From Saccharospirillum alexandrii_A (GTDB lineage Bacteria > Pseudomonadota > Gammaproteobacteria > Pseudomonadales > Natronospirillaceae), in contig NZ_JBHZRJ010000001.1 of the NCBI RefSeq assembly GCF_043641555.1, positions 248,001 through 312,000 of the forward strand: 64,000 nt of DNA, read 5' to 3'. The notes under the pieces are model-generated. The model did no database searches. It was not told the DNA's origin and saw nothing but the letters and a program-made list of their open reading frames with translations. The translations under genes were made by a program, and so were the position numbers. This document shows positions 29,478 through 39,672 of this stretch, piece after piece (positions within the stretch are counted from its first letter, which is position 1; the number at the start of each line of letters is the position of its first letter).

Positions 29478-30809
29478 CTATACAAAATGCGGCTGCGAAG
29501 GCCCGCCGATTTGTCTGGCCAGGTAACTGGCGTAATTGTCTGTCATGCCTGCGATGTGATCGATCAGCCGGTGGTAAATCTCATCCGGAGACCAGGTTGC
29601 TGACGGCGCTTCCATGCCCATTAGATCGAAAACCCGTTTGGCGCGGTAACTCAGTTGCTGGTAATCCTGCTTGTTGTGCAATTCGAAACCGGCGGTCATG
29701 AAGGCTTGTAGCAGGGTGCTGAGCACCGCGTAGGCGCCGATTTCGGTTTCGGTTTTCTGGGTATCGAGAAACACCTTGGTGTGCGCCAGGGCTTTGGCCT
29801 GGGCAATGCCGTTGCGGATGTGGTCCGGGCACTGGCTGATCAGGTCGCCGTCGAAAATGCCGTTCATGATGGCAGACTGGTGCCGTACAAAGGTATCGAC
29901 CACGGCATCGACCATGATGCCGATGGTTTTGCCGCGCAGCGCGGCCAGTTGGCGATTAGGTGAAATGCCGTTGTCGCCGTCGTCGAGGTCGAGCCCGGAG
30001 CCGCCCTGAATGTTCATGAACACCTTGCTGACTTCTTCGAAGTCGATGATGTGCAGTTCTACCGCATCTTCCAGATCGATCAGGGCGTAGCAGATGTCGT
30101 CGGCCGCTTCCATCAGGTAGCTGAGCGGGTGTCGCTGGAATCGATTCGATTCCGAGGTTTGCAGGCCAAGGCTGTGGGCGAGTTTTTGCATGATCGCCAG
30201 CTCGGGTTCGAACACGCTGAACTTGCCTTTTTTGGTCGCGTGTTCGGCGGTCCAGGGGTATTTGATGCTGGCGCCGAGGGTGGGGTGGGTTAAGCGCAGG
30301 CCGCCCCGGTTCAGGTGGTATTCAACCTGGGCGATGATGCGAAAGCCCTGGGCGTTGCCTTCAAAGTGGGTCAGGTCGCGCTTGGTTGTCGCCTTGAGCG
30401 GTTCGAGCAGGTAGGCGTTTTCCGGTTGCTTGAACCAGTCCTGAATGGCGTATTCGCCGGCGTGGCCAAAGGGTGGGTTGCCGATGTCGTGTGCCAGGCA
30501 GGCGCTCTGTACAATCACACCCAGGTCATCGGGTTCGATCCAGTCGGGCAGTTGACTGCGAATGCGCTCGCCAACACGAATGCCAAGGCTGCGACCGACG
30601 CTGCCGACTTCCAGGCTGTGAATCAGCCGGTTGTGAACGTGGTCGTTCTTGGCCAGCGGGTGAACCTGGGTTTTACCGCCCAGTTTGCGAAAGGCGCTGG
30701 AGAAGACGATGCGATCGTGGTCTTTGTGAAAGTGGCTGCGCCCCACTTCTTCGGCGCCCAGTGCCTGGTGGCCGTAGCGTTCAGTGGTTAGCAGTTGTGC
30801 CCATTCCAT
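29478..30809 (-). CDS. dgt: deoxyguanosine triphosphate triphosphohydrolase-like protein
   Basis: The HD-domain enzyme hydrolyses dGTP (or dNTPs) to nucleoside and triphosphate and can limit phage DNA synthesis. The 443-residue product carries the metal ligands in HNRLIHSLEV (H64) and CLAHDIGNPPFGH (H107, D108), and the family RSHFHKDHDRIVFSSAFRKL stretch is near the N-terminus. I chose the ATG at 30809 (MEWAQLL) with AGGA upstream; 31 further codons are open but unlike the family. It is divergent from radA. Confidence 0.92.
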   Translation of the reverse strand: MEWAQLLTTERYGHQALGAEEVGRSHFHKDHDRIVFSSAFRKLGGKTQVHPLAKNDHVHNRLIHSLEVGSVGRSLGIRVGERIRSQLPDWIEPDDLGVIVQSACLAHDIGNPPFGHAGEYAIQDWFKQPENAYLLEPLKATTKRDLTHFEGNAQGFRIIAQVEYHLNRGGLRLTHPTLGASIKYPWTAEHATKKGKFSVFEPELAIMQKLAHSLGLQTSESNRFQRHPLSYLMEAADDICYALIDLEDAVELHIIDFEEVSKVFMNIQGGSGLDLDDGDNGISPNRQLAALRGKTIGIMVDAVVDTFVRHQSAIMNGIFDGDLISQCPDHIRNGIAQAKALAHTKVFLDTQKTETEIGAYAVLSTLLQAFMTAGFELHNKQDYQQLSYRAKRVFDLMGMEAPSATWSPDEIYHRLIDHIAGMTDNYASYLARQIGGPSQPHFV

Positions 30810-30929
30810 CTGGTTATCCTGTGCGTGGTCGTTGACGGCAGATAGGGTATCATCGTCAGCCGTGCAGCGCCCAACAGCTTCATCATTCACACGCGTTATC
30901 ATTCATACTGTTAGCAAAGAGGCAAAGGC

Positions 30930-32315
30930 TTGGCCAAATCGAAAACACAATACGTCTGTTCCGAATGCGGCGCCGATTATTCCAAATGGCAGGGCCAGTG
31001 TGGTGAATGCAAGGCCTGGAATACACTGAAGGAGTTTCGTGAAGCCACCGGTGCGGCGGCACGTCAGCCTAATTTTCAGGACGACAAGCGCACGGGCTTC
31101 AGTGGCAGTCGCAGCCAGATTCAGAAGTTATCGGATGTCAGTCTGGAAGAGCAGGCGCGCATTCCGACCGGTATGGGCGAATTCGACCGGGTGCTGGGTG
31201 GCGGGCTGGTCAGTGGCAGCGCGGTGTTGATTGGCGGGCATCCCGGGGCGGGTAAGTCGACCCTGTTGCTGCAAACCCTCTGTCATCTGGCGCGCCAGTT
31301 ACCGGTGCTGTATGTCTCTGGTGAGGAGTCGGTGCAGCAGATTGCCCTGCGCGCCCAGCGCTTGAATCTGCCGATGGATGCCTTGTCGATACTGGCTGAG
31401 ACCTCGGTGGCCTCCATTACCGAAACCGCTCAGGAAACCCGGCCGCGGATTCTGGTGATCGATTCCATTCAGGTGATGCATGCGCCGGATGTTGAATCGG
31501 CCCCGGGCAGTGTGTCTCAGGTGCGTGAATCGGCCGCCTGGCTGACCCGTTTTGCCAAGCAGACCGGTACCGTGCTGATTCTGGTCGGTCATGTCACCAA
31601 AGATGGCAGCCTTGCCGGGCCCAAGGTGCTGGAGCATATGATTGACGCATCTGTGATGCTGGAGAGTTCCGGCGACAGCCGCTTTCGTACCCTGCGCGCC
31701 ATCAAAAACCGCTTTGGCGCCGTCAACGAGCTGGGTGTTTTCGCCATGCTCGACGTGGGCCTGAAAGAGGTGAAAAACCCGAGCTCGATTTTTCTGAACA
31801 AGAGCAGCGAGCCATCGCCCGGCTCGGTGGTGACGGTGGTTTGGGAAGGTACCCGGCCGTTGCTGATCGAACTGCAGGCGCTGGTTGATGGTACCAGCAT
31901 GGGCCACCCACGGCGCATTGCCGTGGGGCTCGATACCAACCGCTTGTCGATGATACTCGCCATTCTGAACCGTCACGGTGGGGTGTTTACCGGTGATCAG
32001 GATGTGTTTCTGAACGTGGTCGGTGGTGTTCGCGTCACCGAAACCAGTGCGGATCTGGCGACGCTGCTGGCGGTGGTATCGAGTTTGCGCGACAAACCCC
32101 TGCCCAAAGACTGGGTGGTGTTCGGCGAATTGGGGTTAAACGGAGAACTGCGGCCGGTGCCTAATGGCCTGGAGCGGATTACCGAAGCGGCCAAGCATGG
32201 CTTTCGCAAAGCCATTATTCCGAAAGCCAACGCGCCGAAAAAGCCGATCGAGGGGATGACCGTAATCGGCGCGAATCGGCTGGATGAAGTGTTCAGTGCC
32301 TGGGCGGATGTGTAA
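30930..32315 (+). CDS. radA: DNA repair protein RadA
   Basis: RadA is a RecA-like ATPase that helps branch migration and processing of recombination intermediates. The 461-residue product has the N-terminal zinc finger (C10, C13, C24, C27), Walker A GGHPGAGKST (102-111), the RadA-specific KNRFG motif (259-263), and a C-terminal Lon-like domain. The start is TTG at 30930, giving the usual MAKSKTQYVCSECG, with GAGG seven bases upstream. Confidence 0.96.
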   Translation: MAKSKTQYVCSECGADYSKWQGQCGECKAWNTLKEFREATGAAARQPNFQDDKRTGFSGSRSQIQKLSDVSLEEQARIPTGMGEFDRVLGGGLVSGSAVLIGGHPGAGKSTLLLQTLCHLARQLPVLYVSGEESVQQIALRAQRLNLPMDALSILAETSVASITETAQETRPRILVIDSIQVMHAPDVESAPGSVSQVRESAAWLTRFAKQTGTVLILVGHVTKDGSLAGPKVLEHMIDASVMLESSGDSRFRTLRAIKNRFGAVNELGVFAMLDVGLKEVKNPSSIFLNKSSEPSPGSVVTVVWEGTRPLLIELQALVDGTSMGHPRRIAVGLDTNRLSMILAILNRHGGVFTGDQDVFLNVVGGVRVTETSADLATLLAVVSSLRDKPLPKDWVVFGELGLNGELRPVPNGLERITEAAKHGFRKAIIPKANAPKKPIEGMTVIGANRLDEVFSAWADV

Positions 32316-32320
32316 CCGCG

Positions 32321-32602
32321 TTAACCCTTCAGCAGCTCATCCCGGTAGGCTTGTGCCTGGGTGTGGTCTTGCAGGATGTCGGCGAGGGTCTGGCCTTCCA
32401 GGTTGGTGGCATTCAGGTTGCGGCCCCGCTCCCGGAACAGGGTGACAAAGCGTTCGAATGTCTCCTCGTTCATGCGAGTATAAGCCCGGTAAAGGCAGTG
32501 GAAATCCGGGTCTGTGCCATCATAAGTAGTGAAATTGAGGTAGTCTTCAAGGTGGGCTTCACCCCAGACTTCACCTTCAACCCGTTTTTTATCGCGTTTC
32601 AT
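32321..32602 (-). CDS. PA4642-family small protein
   Basis: The 93-residue product matches my memory of the PA4642 family: a basic start (MKRDKKRVEGE), DFHCLYRAYTRMNEETFERF in the middle, and GRNLNATNLEGQTLADIL at the end, which looks like an ankyrin-type hairpin. Function is unknown. It converges on radA with a five-base gap. The ATG at 32602 lies after AAAGGTCCTT-like sequence read on the other strand and has a modest AAGGACC-type binding site. Confidence 0.8.
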   Translation of the reverse strand: MKRDKKRVEGEVWGEAHLEDYLNFTTYDGTDPDFHCLYRAYTRMNEETFERFVTLFRERGRNLNATNLEGQTLADILQDHTQAQAYRDELLKG

Positions 32603-32896
32603 GAAAGGTCCTTGCTGGTTTGGCCAGGGAGCGCGCAGCGGTCGCAGTCTCTGGACTCGACATCGAGAGTGTATGGCCCGGTACGCCGGTAACCGGTCCG
32701 GCCCATCAGAGTATAAGGCATCGAAGTTTAAGGTTATAAATGATTGGCGTGAAATTACTTTTAAGAATATGGCAAGAGGGAGCCGCTATATCATCCGGCG
32801 AGAGCAGGTGCTTCAGCCGGGGTTCAGCACAGCCTGGTAGGCTGGTAGCTGTGTTTCAATGCTCAGAGTGCCGGGCGTTCTGGTTCAGGAGCTAAC

Positions 32897-34699
32897 ATTA
32901 TTTCTCATCGTCGACACAACAGTCGATACAGCAGCATTCGGGCTCTGGGAGTGAGCGCATTGCTGTCGTTTGCGGCGCTGGTACCGACTCAGGCAGCTGA
33001 ACTGCCCACGGTCGCGCGCAATGATATCGAGGTGTCACCGGGTAACCGGGGCCTGCGTAACGACCTGCGCGATCAATTACAGGGCTATCGGGACTCCTTG
33101 CGTTCGATTGGCCTGAACCCACGTGCCAGCCGATTGGCTCAGGGCGAACGCGAGCAGATGCGCCAGGTGCTGGAGTCTAACGGCTACTATGAAGCCGAGA
33201 TCATTCATCGGGTCATTGAAGAAGCCGGAGAGACCGAAGGCGAGGTGCAGGAGCGGGTGCAATACCGCATTGATACCGGCCCGGAGTATCAGGTGCTGAG
33301 TGTTCGGGTTGAGGGCGTTGAGGTGACCTTGCCCGACACCTGGCCGCTGTCCGGCGAGGGCGAGCCTCTCGTGGCCGAGGCGATTCTGGCCGACCAGTCC
33401 GAATTGCAGACCATCATCGATAACGACAGCTGTTACTTCACCCTGAACGTCGGCCATGAGGTGCGTCTTCAGCCAGAGAATGACGGCGGTGAGGTTACCT
33501 ACCAGGTCAGTGCGGCCGACCCCTCAACTCAGGGAAAGGTAACTTTTACTGGTCAGGAAGGGGTCGATGAAGCGTTTTTGCGCCGTCAGACGGCCCTGCG
33601 GGAGGGCGTTTGTTTTAGCCGCGCCAATATCGACCAGGCCATCATCAATCTTTATGAAACCCAGTTATTCGCCTCAGTCCGGCGGAATTTGAACCGCTCT
33701 GAGGATGGCTCAGTCGATGTGAGTTTTGAGCTGACCCAGCGCGAGCCCCGAACGCTCAGCGCCGGTATCGGCTGGGATACAGACCAGGGCATTGGCCTGA
33801 GGGCCGGCTGGGAGCACCGCAACCTGGCGGGGCGGGCGCAATGGCTTGAACTGGGCGCCGAATGGCAACGGGATCGCCAGAGCGGCAATATTCAGCTGAC
33901 GCTGCCCGGTTTTCTGGACGCGCGCAACACCCTGGTATGGAACAACACCCTCACCCACGAAACACCGGACGACGATGAGTTCTACATCGGCGAGAGCCGG
34001 GCCACAATCGACCGGCGCGCCTCGCGCAACGATACCTACCGCTACGGCGTGGCCTACCGGCGCAGTGATGAGCGGGTCGGCGATGAATGGAATACCTTCA
34101 GCCTGATCCGGATCCCGCTGGCCTATGAATACGATTCAGTCCCCAACGACTTTAACCCCCAGAAAGGGTTGCGCTACAGCGTTGGCCTTGAGCCGGTTTG
34201 GAGTCTGAACGGTTCAAGCGACCCGTTTTACGTCGGCAACCTGGGCTGGTCCAGTTTTCGCGACCTGACCGATGAGCTGGTGCTCGCCAACCGGCTGGAG
34301 TGGACATCGCTGTGGCCCTTCAACGACTCGGCCGACCTCGACCGCATTCCCACCTCAGATCGCCTGCTGGGCGGTGGTGGCGGTTCCGCGCGGGGTTACC
34401 CCTACCGTTCTATTGGTCTTGAAGGCGGTGATGTGGGCGGTACCCATCAATGGCAGGGCAGCCTGGAGTTGCGCGGTCAGCTGAGCGAGAACTGGGGCGC
34501 AGTCCTCTTTGGCGATGCCGTCAGCATCAGCGAAGACTGGAACCCGGCCAAACAGCCCGACTGGTACTACGGCGCCGGCTTTGGCGTGCGTTATTTTACC
34601 CGTTTTGCGCCCATTCGCTTTGACCTGGGCTTCCCCATTAACGGGCGCGACAGCGATCCGGCGTTTCAGATCTACATCAGCCTCGGGCAGTCGTTCTGA
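32897..34699 (+). CDS. tamA: translocation and assembly module outer-membrane subunit TamA
   Basis: TamA is an Omp85-family outer-membrane protein that works with TamB in outer-membrane protein and lipid transport. Periplasmic POTRA modules occupy about residues 50-290, with FTGQEGVDEAFLRRQ and INLYETQLFASVRRN near their end. The 16-strand barrel follows and ends in the terminal phenylalanine of IYISLGQSF. I place the start at an ATT (32897): AGGAG ends five bases before it, and it gives a complete signal peptide (basic ISHRRHNSRYSSIR, hydrophobic ALGVSALLSFAALV, cleavage after PTQA). The first conventional start, GTG at 32951, has no spaced ribosome-binding site and cuts off the basic region. 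The stop overlaps the tamB start by one base. Confidence 0.88.
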   Translation: MISHRRHNSRYSSIRALGVSALLSFAALVPTQAAELPTVARNDIEVSPGNRGLRNDLRDQLQGYRDSLRSIGLNPRASRLAQGEREQMRQVLESNGYYEAEIIHRVIEEAGETEGEVQERVQYRIDTGPEYQVLSVRVEGVEVTLPDTWPLSGEGEPLVAEAILADQSELQTIIDNDSCYFTLNVGHEVRLQPENDGGEVTYQVSAADPSTQGKVTFTGQEGVDEAFLRRQTALREGVCFSRANIDQAIINLYETQLFASVRRNLNRSEDGSVDVSFELTQREPRTLSAGIGWDTDQGIGLRAGWEHRNLAGRAQWLELGAEWQRDRQSGNIQLTLPGFLDARNTLVWNNTLTHETPDDDEFYIGESRATIDRRASRNDTYRYGVAYRRSDERVGDEWNTFSLIRIPLAYEYDSVPNDFNPQKGLRYSVGLEPVWSLNGSSDPFYVGNLGWSSFRDLTDELVLANRLEWTSLWPFNDSADLDRIPTSDRLLGGGGGSARGYPYRSIGLEGGDVGGTHQWQGSLELRGQLSENWGAVLFGDAVSISEDWNPAKQPDWYYGAGFGVRYFTRFAPIRFDLGFPINGRDSDPAFQIYISLGQSF

Positions 34700-37600
34700 T
34701 GGCGATTCGACTGCGCACCGTTGCCCGTCGCGCCTGGCTCATTGCCCTGGGCACGCTTGCTGGCCTGGTTCTGATTCTAACCCTGAGTCTGGCGTTTCTA
34801 CTCGGCACCGAGACCGGCCGGTTAACGCTGCTGGCGCAAGCTGAGCGCTGGTTGCCGGTGTTCGTCGGCCAGACACTGCGGATCGAGAATCCACACTGGG
34901 CGGCGCTGGATGAACTGAGCTTCGATCGCCTCACCTATCAAGTCGGCGAAGACGGCCTGAGCGTTGACGTCGTGGCCGGTAACCTGCAATGGCAGCCACA
35001 ATACAGCTGGCAGCGCCGGGTCTGGATCGATGCACTGACGGCAGACCAGGTGCGCGTTGAGGTGCCCGGGGGCGCAGGCACCGAACCGGAACCGGATGCT
35101 GCCGCACCCGCCGATCCGCTTGGTCAGTTACAGGCGGTTTGGAATCGCATTCCGCCGATTCAGCTGGCACAACTGTCGATTGCCGACTTTGAACTGCACC
35201 TGCCTGGCCGGGAGCCGGTGCGCACCGCCATTGAGGCCGATGCAGAGGTCAACTGGGGCAGTTGGCCGGCGCGCCTGTCGCTGGCATTGACGGAAGGCGA
35301 TGATCAGGCCGTGTCGGCATCGGTCACCGTAGATGCGGTGGATTCGCTCAGCGTCCGGGGCGATCTGAATGCCGCCGCTGACGGCTCCTGGGCAAGCTGG
35401 ATTGACTGGCCGCTGGACGAACCCCTGGTCGGTGAATGGGATCTTCGCCTTAGCCAGGTCGAATCCCAGTGGCGTGCAGACATCGAAACGCTGACACTGC
35501 CCTGGCGCGAACACCGCCTGGGCATCAACGGCCAGGTCAGTTATAGCCCGGCCGATTCACGCCTGTATCTGTCGCCACTGAATGCGGATGTCGACGGTCA
35601 GACAGCGCGGCTCAGCGGCTACGTCGGGCCACGTCGGGCCGACCTCGACATCGAGGCCGATGCATTGCCGCTGGCGCTGTTGAACGATGTCATTCCGGTA
35701 TCCGACCTCTCTGGCACGGTGTCCGTTGCCGGCCAATTAACCGGTGGCTGGCAGCAACCCCAGTTCGACGGCAATGCACAGCTGGAGGGACGTCTGCGCG
35801 GTGATCCGCTTAGCATTCACACGGAAAGCCGCGCTACGGCCACCGGGGTCGAGATCGACTCCGCCGAAATAAGCTGGGGTGAGGCCAATGTCGAAGCCGA
35901 AGGACAGGTGCAATGGGCTTCCCGGGAACTGGATCTGACACTGGCCTGGGAAAATCTCGATCAAAGCCGCTGGCAGCCCTGGGTAGCTGCCTGGCCGGAG
36001 GCTCTGACCCTGAATACTGGGGGCGAGGGCCGCCTGACCGGCACCTTCGACGACCCGCAGTTCAGTGGGCGTATCGAAACCGCGGGGAGCTACCAGCAGG
36101 AGCCCTTCGAATTATCAACCGACCTGAGCGCCAGCCGGGAACAGCTTGAACTGAGCGGTACCCGCCTGGCCACCGAGGCGGGCGACATCAACGCCCAGGG
36201 CCGGCTGCAGCTGGATACCCTGGCGTTGGATGCGACGACCGAACTGCTCGATATACGCTCCAGCTGGCTGCAAGTGGCCGGTGTTGATCTGCCCGTTGAA
36301 CAGGACTGGGGCGTCAGCGGCCAACTGCAGTGGAGCGGCACCGCGACCGACCCGGTCGCCAGCGGCGACCTGAACCTGGAAGGCCGGTGGCAAAACCAGA
36401 CACTGGCAGCGGCGTTGCAGATAGAGCGCTTCGACCTGACCCGGGTGCAACTCGGTCAGAGCCGGATACAACTGGCCGACACCGAAACAGAACTGGCCGG
36501 GGAGATTAACTGGCAGCAGCAGTCACTGGATTTGAACGCCCGGGTCGGCGCCTTGCGCCTGGCGACCCTTCGCCCCTTTCTGCCTGCCTTGCCCGACCCG
36601 CTTGCTGACCTCACCGGCAACACCACCGGCGAGGTTCAGGTATCGGGCGCCTGGCTGGAGCCGGCGGTAACGGCGGATCTGGTGTTCGAGGGTCGCTGGC
36701 TCGACCAGCCGGTCCGTGCAGCGGCCGATATATCCGCACAGAACCGTGAGCGCTGGCAGATTCGACAGGCCAGTCTCGACTGGTCGGAACTCGGTGTGTC
36801 CTTTACCGGTGAGCTGCAACCCTTTGCCCGCCAGATTGACGGTGACTATGCCATCAGCGATCTAACGCTCGACGATGTTCGCCGCCTGCCCTTTACCCTG
36901 CCTGAAACCCTGGCCTCTTTGACCGGCCGTGCCGGTGCAGAAGGCCGCATTGAAGGCGATTTAACCGCACCCAGGGTTACCGCCGAGCTGAACTTCGACG
37001 GCGAGTTCGAGGCTACGGCGCTGACGTTAACGGCCTCGGTCACCGAGTTGACGCCCGAGCAACTGACACTCGCTTCGCTGGCGCTGCAATCGGGTGACAG
37101 CGAGTTAACGGCCTCCGGTGTGATTGAGCTGTCGCCACTGACGTTCGATATCGACACCGAGCTGACCAACCTCGGCTGGGACCAGATAACGCCCTGGCTG
37201 CCAGAGAGTGACAGCCTGGCGCTGGAATCCCTGAGCGGCGAGAGCTCTGCCCGCGTCAGCGTGCAAGGTAGCTGGCCGAGCCTCGCCATTGAAGGCCAGG
37301 TTCAGTCCCGCGGTCAGTATCTGGGTGATGACTACGACCTCGACTGGCAGGGCAGCGGTACCCTGGGCGACCGGCTCATGCATCAGGCCGAGGTAACCTG
37401 GGGCGCGGCCTTGCTGCAACTGGACCTGGAAAACCAGGGCGATCAGATTGACGGCGATGCCCGTTTGTCGAGGGTGTCGTTGCAACGGCTGCGCGTCCTG
37501 GGGTTGCCCCTCAATGACGAACTCAATGGTGAAATCAACGGGCAGGCGAGTATTTCAGGTGCCATGACCGACCCTGAAGTCGATGTCGAATTGAACGCCG

Positions 37601-39378
37601 GCGGTGAGTGGGCCGGCTTTATGGTGAACGGCAGTGGCAACGATCGCTGGAAGCTAAATCTGGTGGCTGCCGGCAGAATGGATGACTGGCAGATCACCAC
37701 CGCCTATGCAGACCTTGGCCCGGGCGGTGAGGTTCGGGTGAGCGGCAAGGGCACGCGTCGTTCAGTCGACCTGCAGGCCGAGCTGTCGGTGCCCGAAACC
37801 GAGCGTTGGCTGGGCACCAACAGCACCTGGGCTGGCAGTATCGAGGGCGTCTTGCAGGTGTCGGGAACCCCCGATGAGCCAGCGGTGTCCGCCGACCTGG
37901 AATGGGCATCGAACCGGTGGCCACTGGACGTGCAAGTAGACGTGTCAACCGACTCGGGTCGCCACCACCTGCAGGCACGGGTTCGTGAATCACAAGTGCA
38001 GCGTCTGCTGCTCGATTTGAGTACCGAGCAAACCGCACTGGCTGACTGGGCAGGCCCTCTTTACCAGAGACCCTTTACCGCCGAGGCCGAGCTGGCCTTG
38101 AATGCCACCGTGCTCGAACCGCTGCTGCGCAACCGCCCCGATCAGGATTTCACCGGCAATGTAGATGGCCGATTGTCGGTCTCTGGCACACTGGAACGTC
38201 CGGAATGGGTGGGCAGCATTCAACTCAGCGATGGCCGCTATGAAAACGCAGCGAGTGGCGCCGTGCTGGCCGACATGAGTGCTGAGCTCACGGCCAGTAA
38301 TCGCACACTGCAGTTCAACTTGAACGCCAACGATACCAACGGCGGCGACGTCACTCTGGGCGGTGATGTGAACTGGCCGGAAAATCGCGACGTCTGGTGG
38401 ATGCCGGAACTGGATCTGGAATTCGACGCCAACAACGCGCGCCTGGTGCGCCGTGCCGATGTTGATGCCACCATCGACGGTGCCATTACCGTCACCGGCC
38501 CCTGGCGTGATTTGCGCATCGAAGGCTTGCTCGATGTCTCACCACTGATTATCCAGCTTAATTCACTGCTGCAGAGTGGCGCTCCCACGCTCAATGTCAT
38601 TCGTGATGCCGAGCAGGAAGCCGCCGAGGAAGAAGCGCGGCAACGCAGTGCCTTCGCGCCAGACGGGCAATGGGAAGTTCGGCTCCGGGCCCAGCGCCGT
38701 GCGCAAATATACGGCCAGGGCCTGGCGGCGGAACTGTCGGGTGAACTCGACATTACCGATGACCTGGCGAACCCGCAGATAGGCGGGCGCTTTCAGGTTA
38801 TTCGCGGTACCTATACCGCATTCGGGAAAAACTTCGAGATTGAGCGTGGCAACATTCAAGTGCAGGGCAGTCAGTTGTTGCTGGATATTCTCGCCGTTTA
38901 CGAAGGGCCCGACCTCACCGTCAACCTGAACATTCAGGGCACGCAAAGTCAGCTAAGCCTGAACCTGACATCAACCCCGTCGCTGTCGAATGATGAATTG
39001 CTGGCGCGATTACTCTTTGGTCGCAGTATTGCTGAAATGTCGGCCTTGCAAGCGGTGCAACTGGCGGCAGCACTGAACAGTCTACGCAACCCTGGCAGTG
39101 GGCTGGATGTCTTTGGCACCACCCGCGATCTGCTCGGCCTCGATGCGCTGACACTCGACAGTGGCACCAACGAGGAAGGTGAATCGGGTGTGAATGTGCA
39201 AGCGGGCAAGTACCTTAGCGACCGCATTTACCTGGAAGTGGAATCGGGAGTGGGGGCCGAACAAGGCCTGGAAGGCAGCTTGCAATTTCAACTTACGCCT
39301 CGCATCAACGCTGAACTCTATACCCGCGGGCAATTTGGTGCCGGTGGCGTTGAATTGAACTGGAAAAACGATTACTGA
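34699..39378 (+). CDS. tamB: translocation and assembly module inner-membrane subunit TamB
   Basis: TamB spans the periplasm from an N-terminal inner-membrane anchor (residues about 10-35, WLIALGTLAGLVLILTLSLA) as a long beta-taco groove, and is thought to move lipids or assist outer-membrane assembly. The 1559-residue product is dominated by repeated beta-strand units such as VSGQLQWSGTATDPVASGDL, and ends with the DUF490/TamB C-terminal domain (GNIQVQGSQLLLDILAVYEGPDL...). It overlaps tamA (TGATG), the standard operon. Confidence 0.95.
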   Translation: MAIRLRTVARRAWLIALGTLAGLVLILTLSLAFLLGTETGRLTLLAQAERWLPVFVGQTLRIENPHWAALDELSFDRLTYQVGEDGLSVDVVAGNLQWQPQYSWQRRVWIDALTADQVRVEVPGGAGTEPEPDAAAPADPLGQLQAVWNRIPPIQLAQLSIADFELHLPGREPVRTAIEADAEVNWGSWPARLSLALTEGDDQAVSASVTVDAVDSLSVRGDLNAAADGSWASWIDWPLDEPLVGEWDLRLSQVESQWRADIETLTLPWREHRLGINGQVSYSPADSRLYLSPLNADVDGQTARLSGYVGPRRADLDIEADALPLALLNDVIPVSDLSGTVSVAGQLTGGWQQPQFDGNAQLEGRLRGDPLSIHTESRATATGVEIDSAEISWGEANVEAEGQVQWASRELDLTLAWENLDQSRWQPWVAAWPEALTLNTGGEGRLTGTFDDPQFSGRIETAGSYQQEPFELSTDLSASREQLELSGTRLATEAGDINAQGRLQLDTLALDATTELLDIRSSWLQVAGVDLPVEQDWGVSGQLQWSGTATDPVASGDLNLEGRWQNQTLAAALQIERFDLTRVQLGQSRIQLADTETELAGEINWQQQSLDLNARVGALRLATLRPFLPALPDPLADLTGNTTGEVQVSGAWLEPAVTADLVFEGRWLDQPVRAAADISAQNRERWQIRQASLDWSELGVSFTGELQPFARQIDGDYAISDLTLDDVRRLPFTLPETLASLTGRAGAEGRIEGDLTAPRVTAELNFDGEFEATALTLTASVTELTPEQLTLASLALQSGDSELTASGVIELSPLTFDIDTELTNLGWDQITPWLPESDSLALESLSGESSARVSVQGSWPSLAIEGQVQSRGQYLGDDYDLDWQGSGTLGDRLMHQAEVTWGAALLQLDLENQGDQIDGDARLSRVSLQRLRVLGLPLNDELNGEINGQASISGAMTDPEVDVELNAGGEWAGFMVNGSGNDRWKLNLVAAGRMDDWQITTAYADLGPGGEVRVSGKGTRRSVDLQAELSVPETERWLGTNSTWAGSIEGVLQVSGTPDEPAVSADLEWASNRWPLDVQVDVSTDSGRHHLQARVRESQVQRLLLDLSTEQTALADWAGPLYQRPFTAEAELALNATVLEPLLRNRPDQDFTGNVDGRLSVSGTLERPEWVGSIQLSDGRYENAASGAVLADMSAELTASNRTLQFNLNANDTNGGDVTLGGDVNWPENRDVWWMPELDLEFDANNARLVRRADVDATIDGAITVTGPWRDLRIEGLLDVSPLIIQLNSLLQSGAPTLNVIRDAEQEAAEEEARQRSAFAPDGQWEVRLRAQRRAQIYGQGLAAELSGELDITDDLANPQIGGRFQVIRGTYTAFGKNFEIERGNIQVQGSQLLLDILAVYEGPDLTVNLNIQGTQSQLSLNLTSTPSLSNDELLARLLFGRSIAEMSALQAVQLAAALNSLRNPGSGLDVFGTTRDLLGLDALTLDSGTNEEGESGVNVQAGKYLSDRIYLEVESGVGAEQGLEGSLQFQLTPRINAELYTRGQFGAGGVELNWKNDY

Positions 39379-39431
39379 TAGCGAGGTTTTTGTCAGGGTT
39401 ATTCAGAGGTTCCAGAATAAATTCAGGCATA

Positions 39432-39454
39432 AAAAAGGCGGCCAATTGGCCGCC
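39432..39454 (-). terminator. terminator of the small lipoprotein gene
   Basis: GGCGGCC (39437-39443), AATT, GGCCGCC (39448-39454), with six As to its left, so read on the minus strand it ends in a U-run. It lies 21 bases past the lipoprotein stop. It may also act weakly after tamB. Confidence 0.8.
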
Positions 39455-39474
39455 GAACTCACACTAGAAACCAG

Positions 39475-39672
39475 TTAATCTTCAATTTCGTCTTCAGCTT
39501 CTTCGATGGAATCGCCGATCGCGTCGCCACCTTCTTCCAATGCATCGCCTGCATTGTCGGCTGCTTCTTCAACGGCATCGGCCGCCTGTTCACCTTCGCT
39601 TGGTTCATCGCAAGCGGCAAGACCCAGTGCAAACATCAGGGCCAGTAACGTCGTTAAGATTGGGCTTTTCAT
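39475..39672 (-). CDS. small acidic lipoprotein
   Basis: The 65-residue product has a signal peptide with lipobox LGLAAC (C21) and a highly acidic helical tail of EEAADNAGDALEEGGDAIGD type. Its size and composition recall entericidin-like or other small structural lipoproteins; no function is known. The ATG at 39672 has GGAG five bases upstream. Confidence 0.75.
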   Translation of the reverse strand: MKSPILTTLLALMFALGLAACDEPSEGEQAADAVEEAADNAGDALEEGGDAIGDSIEEAEDEIED

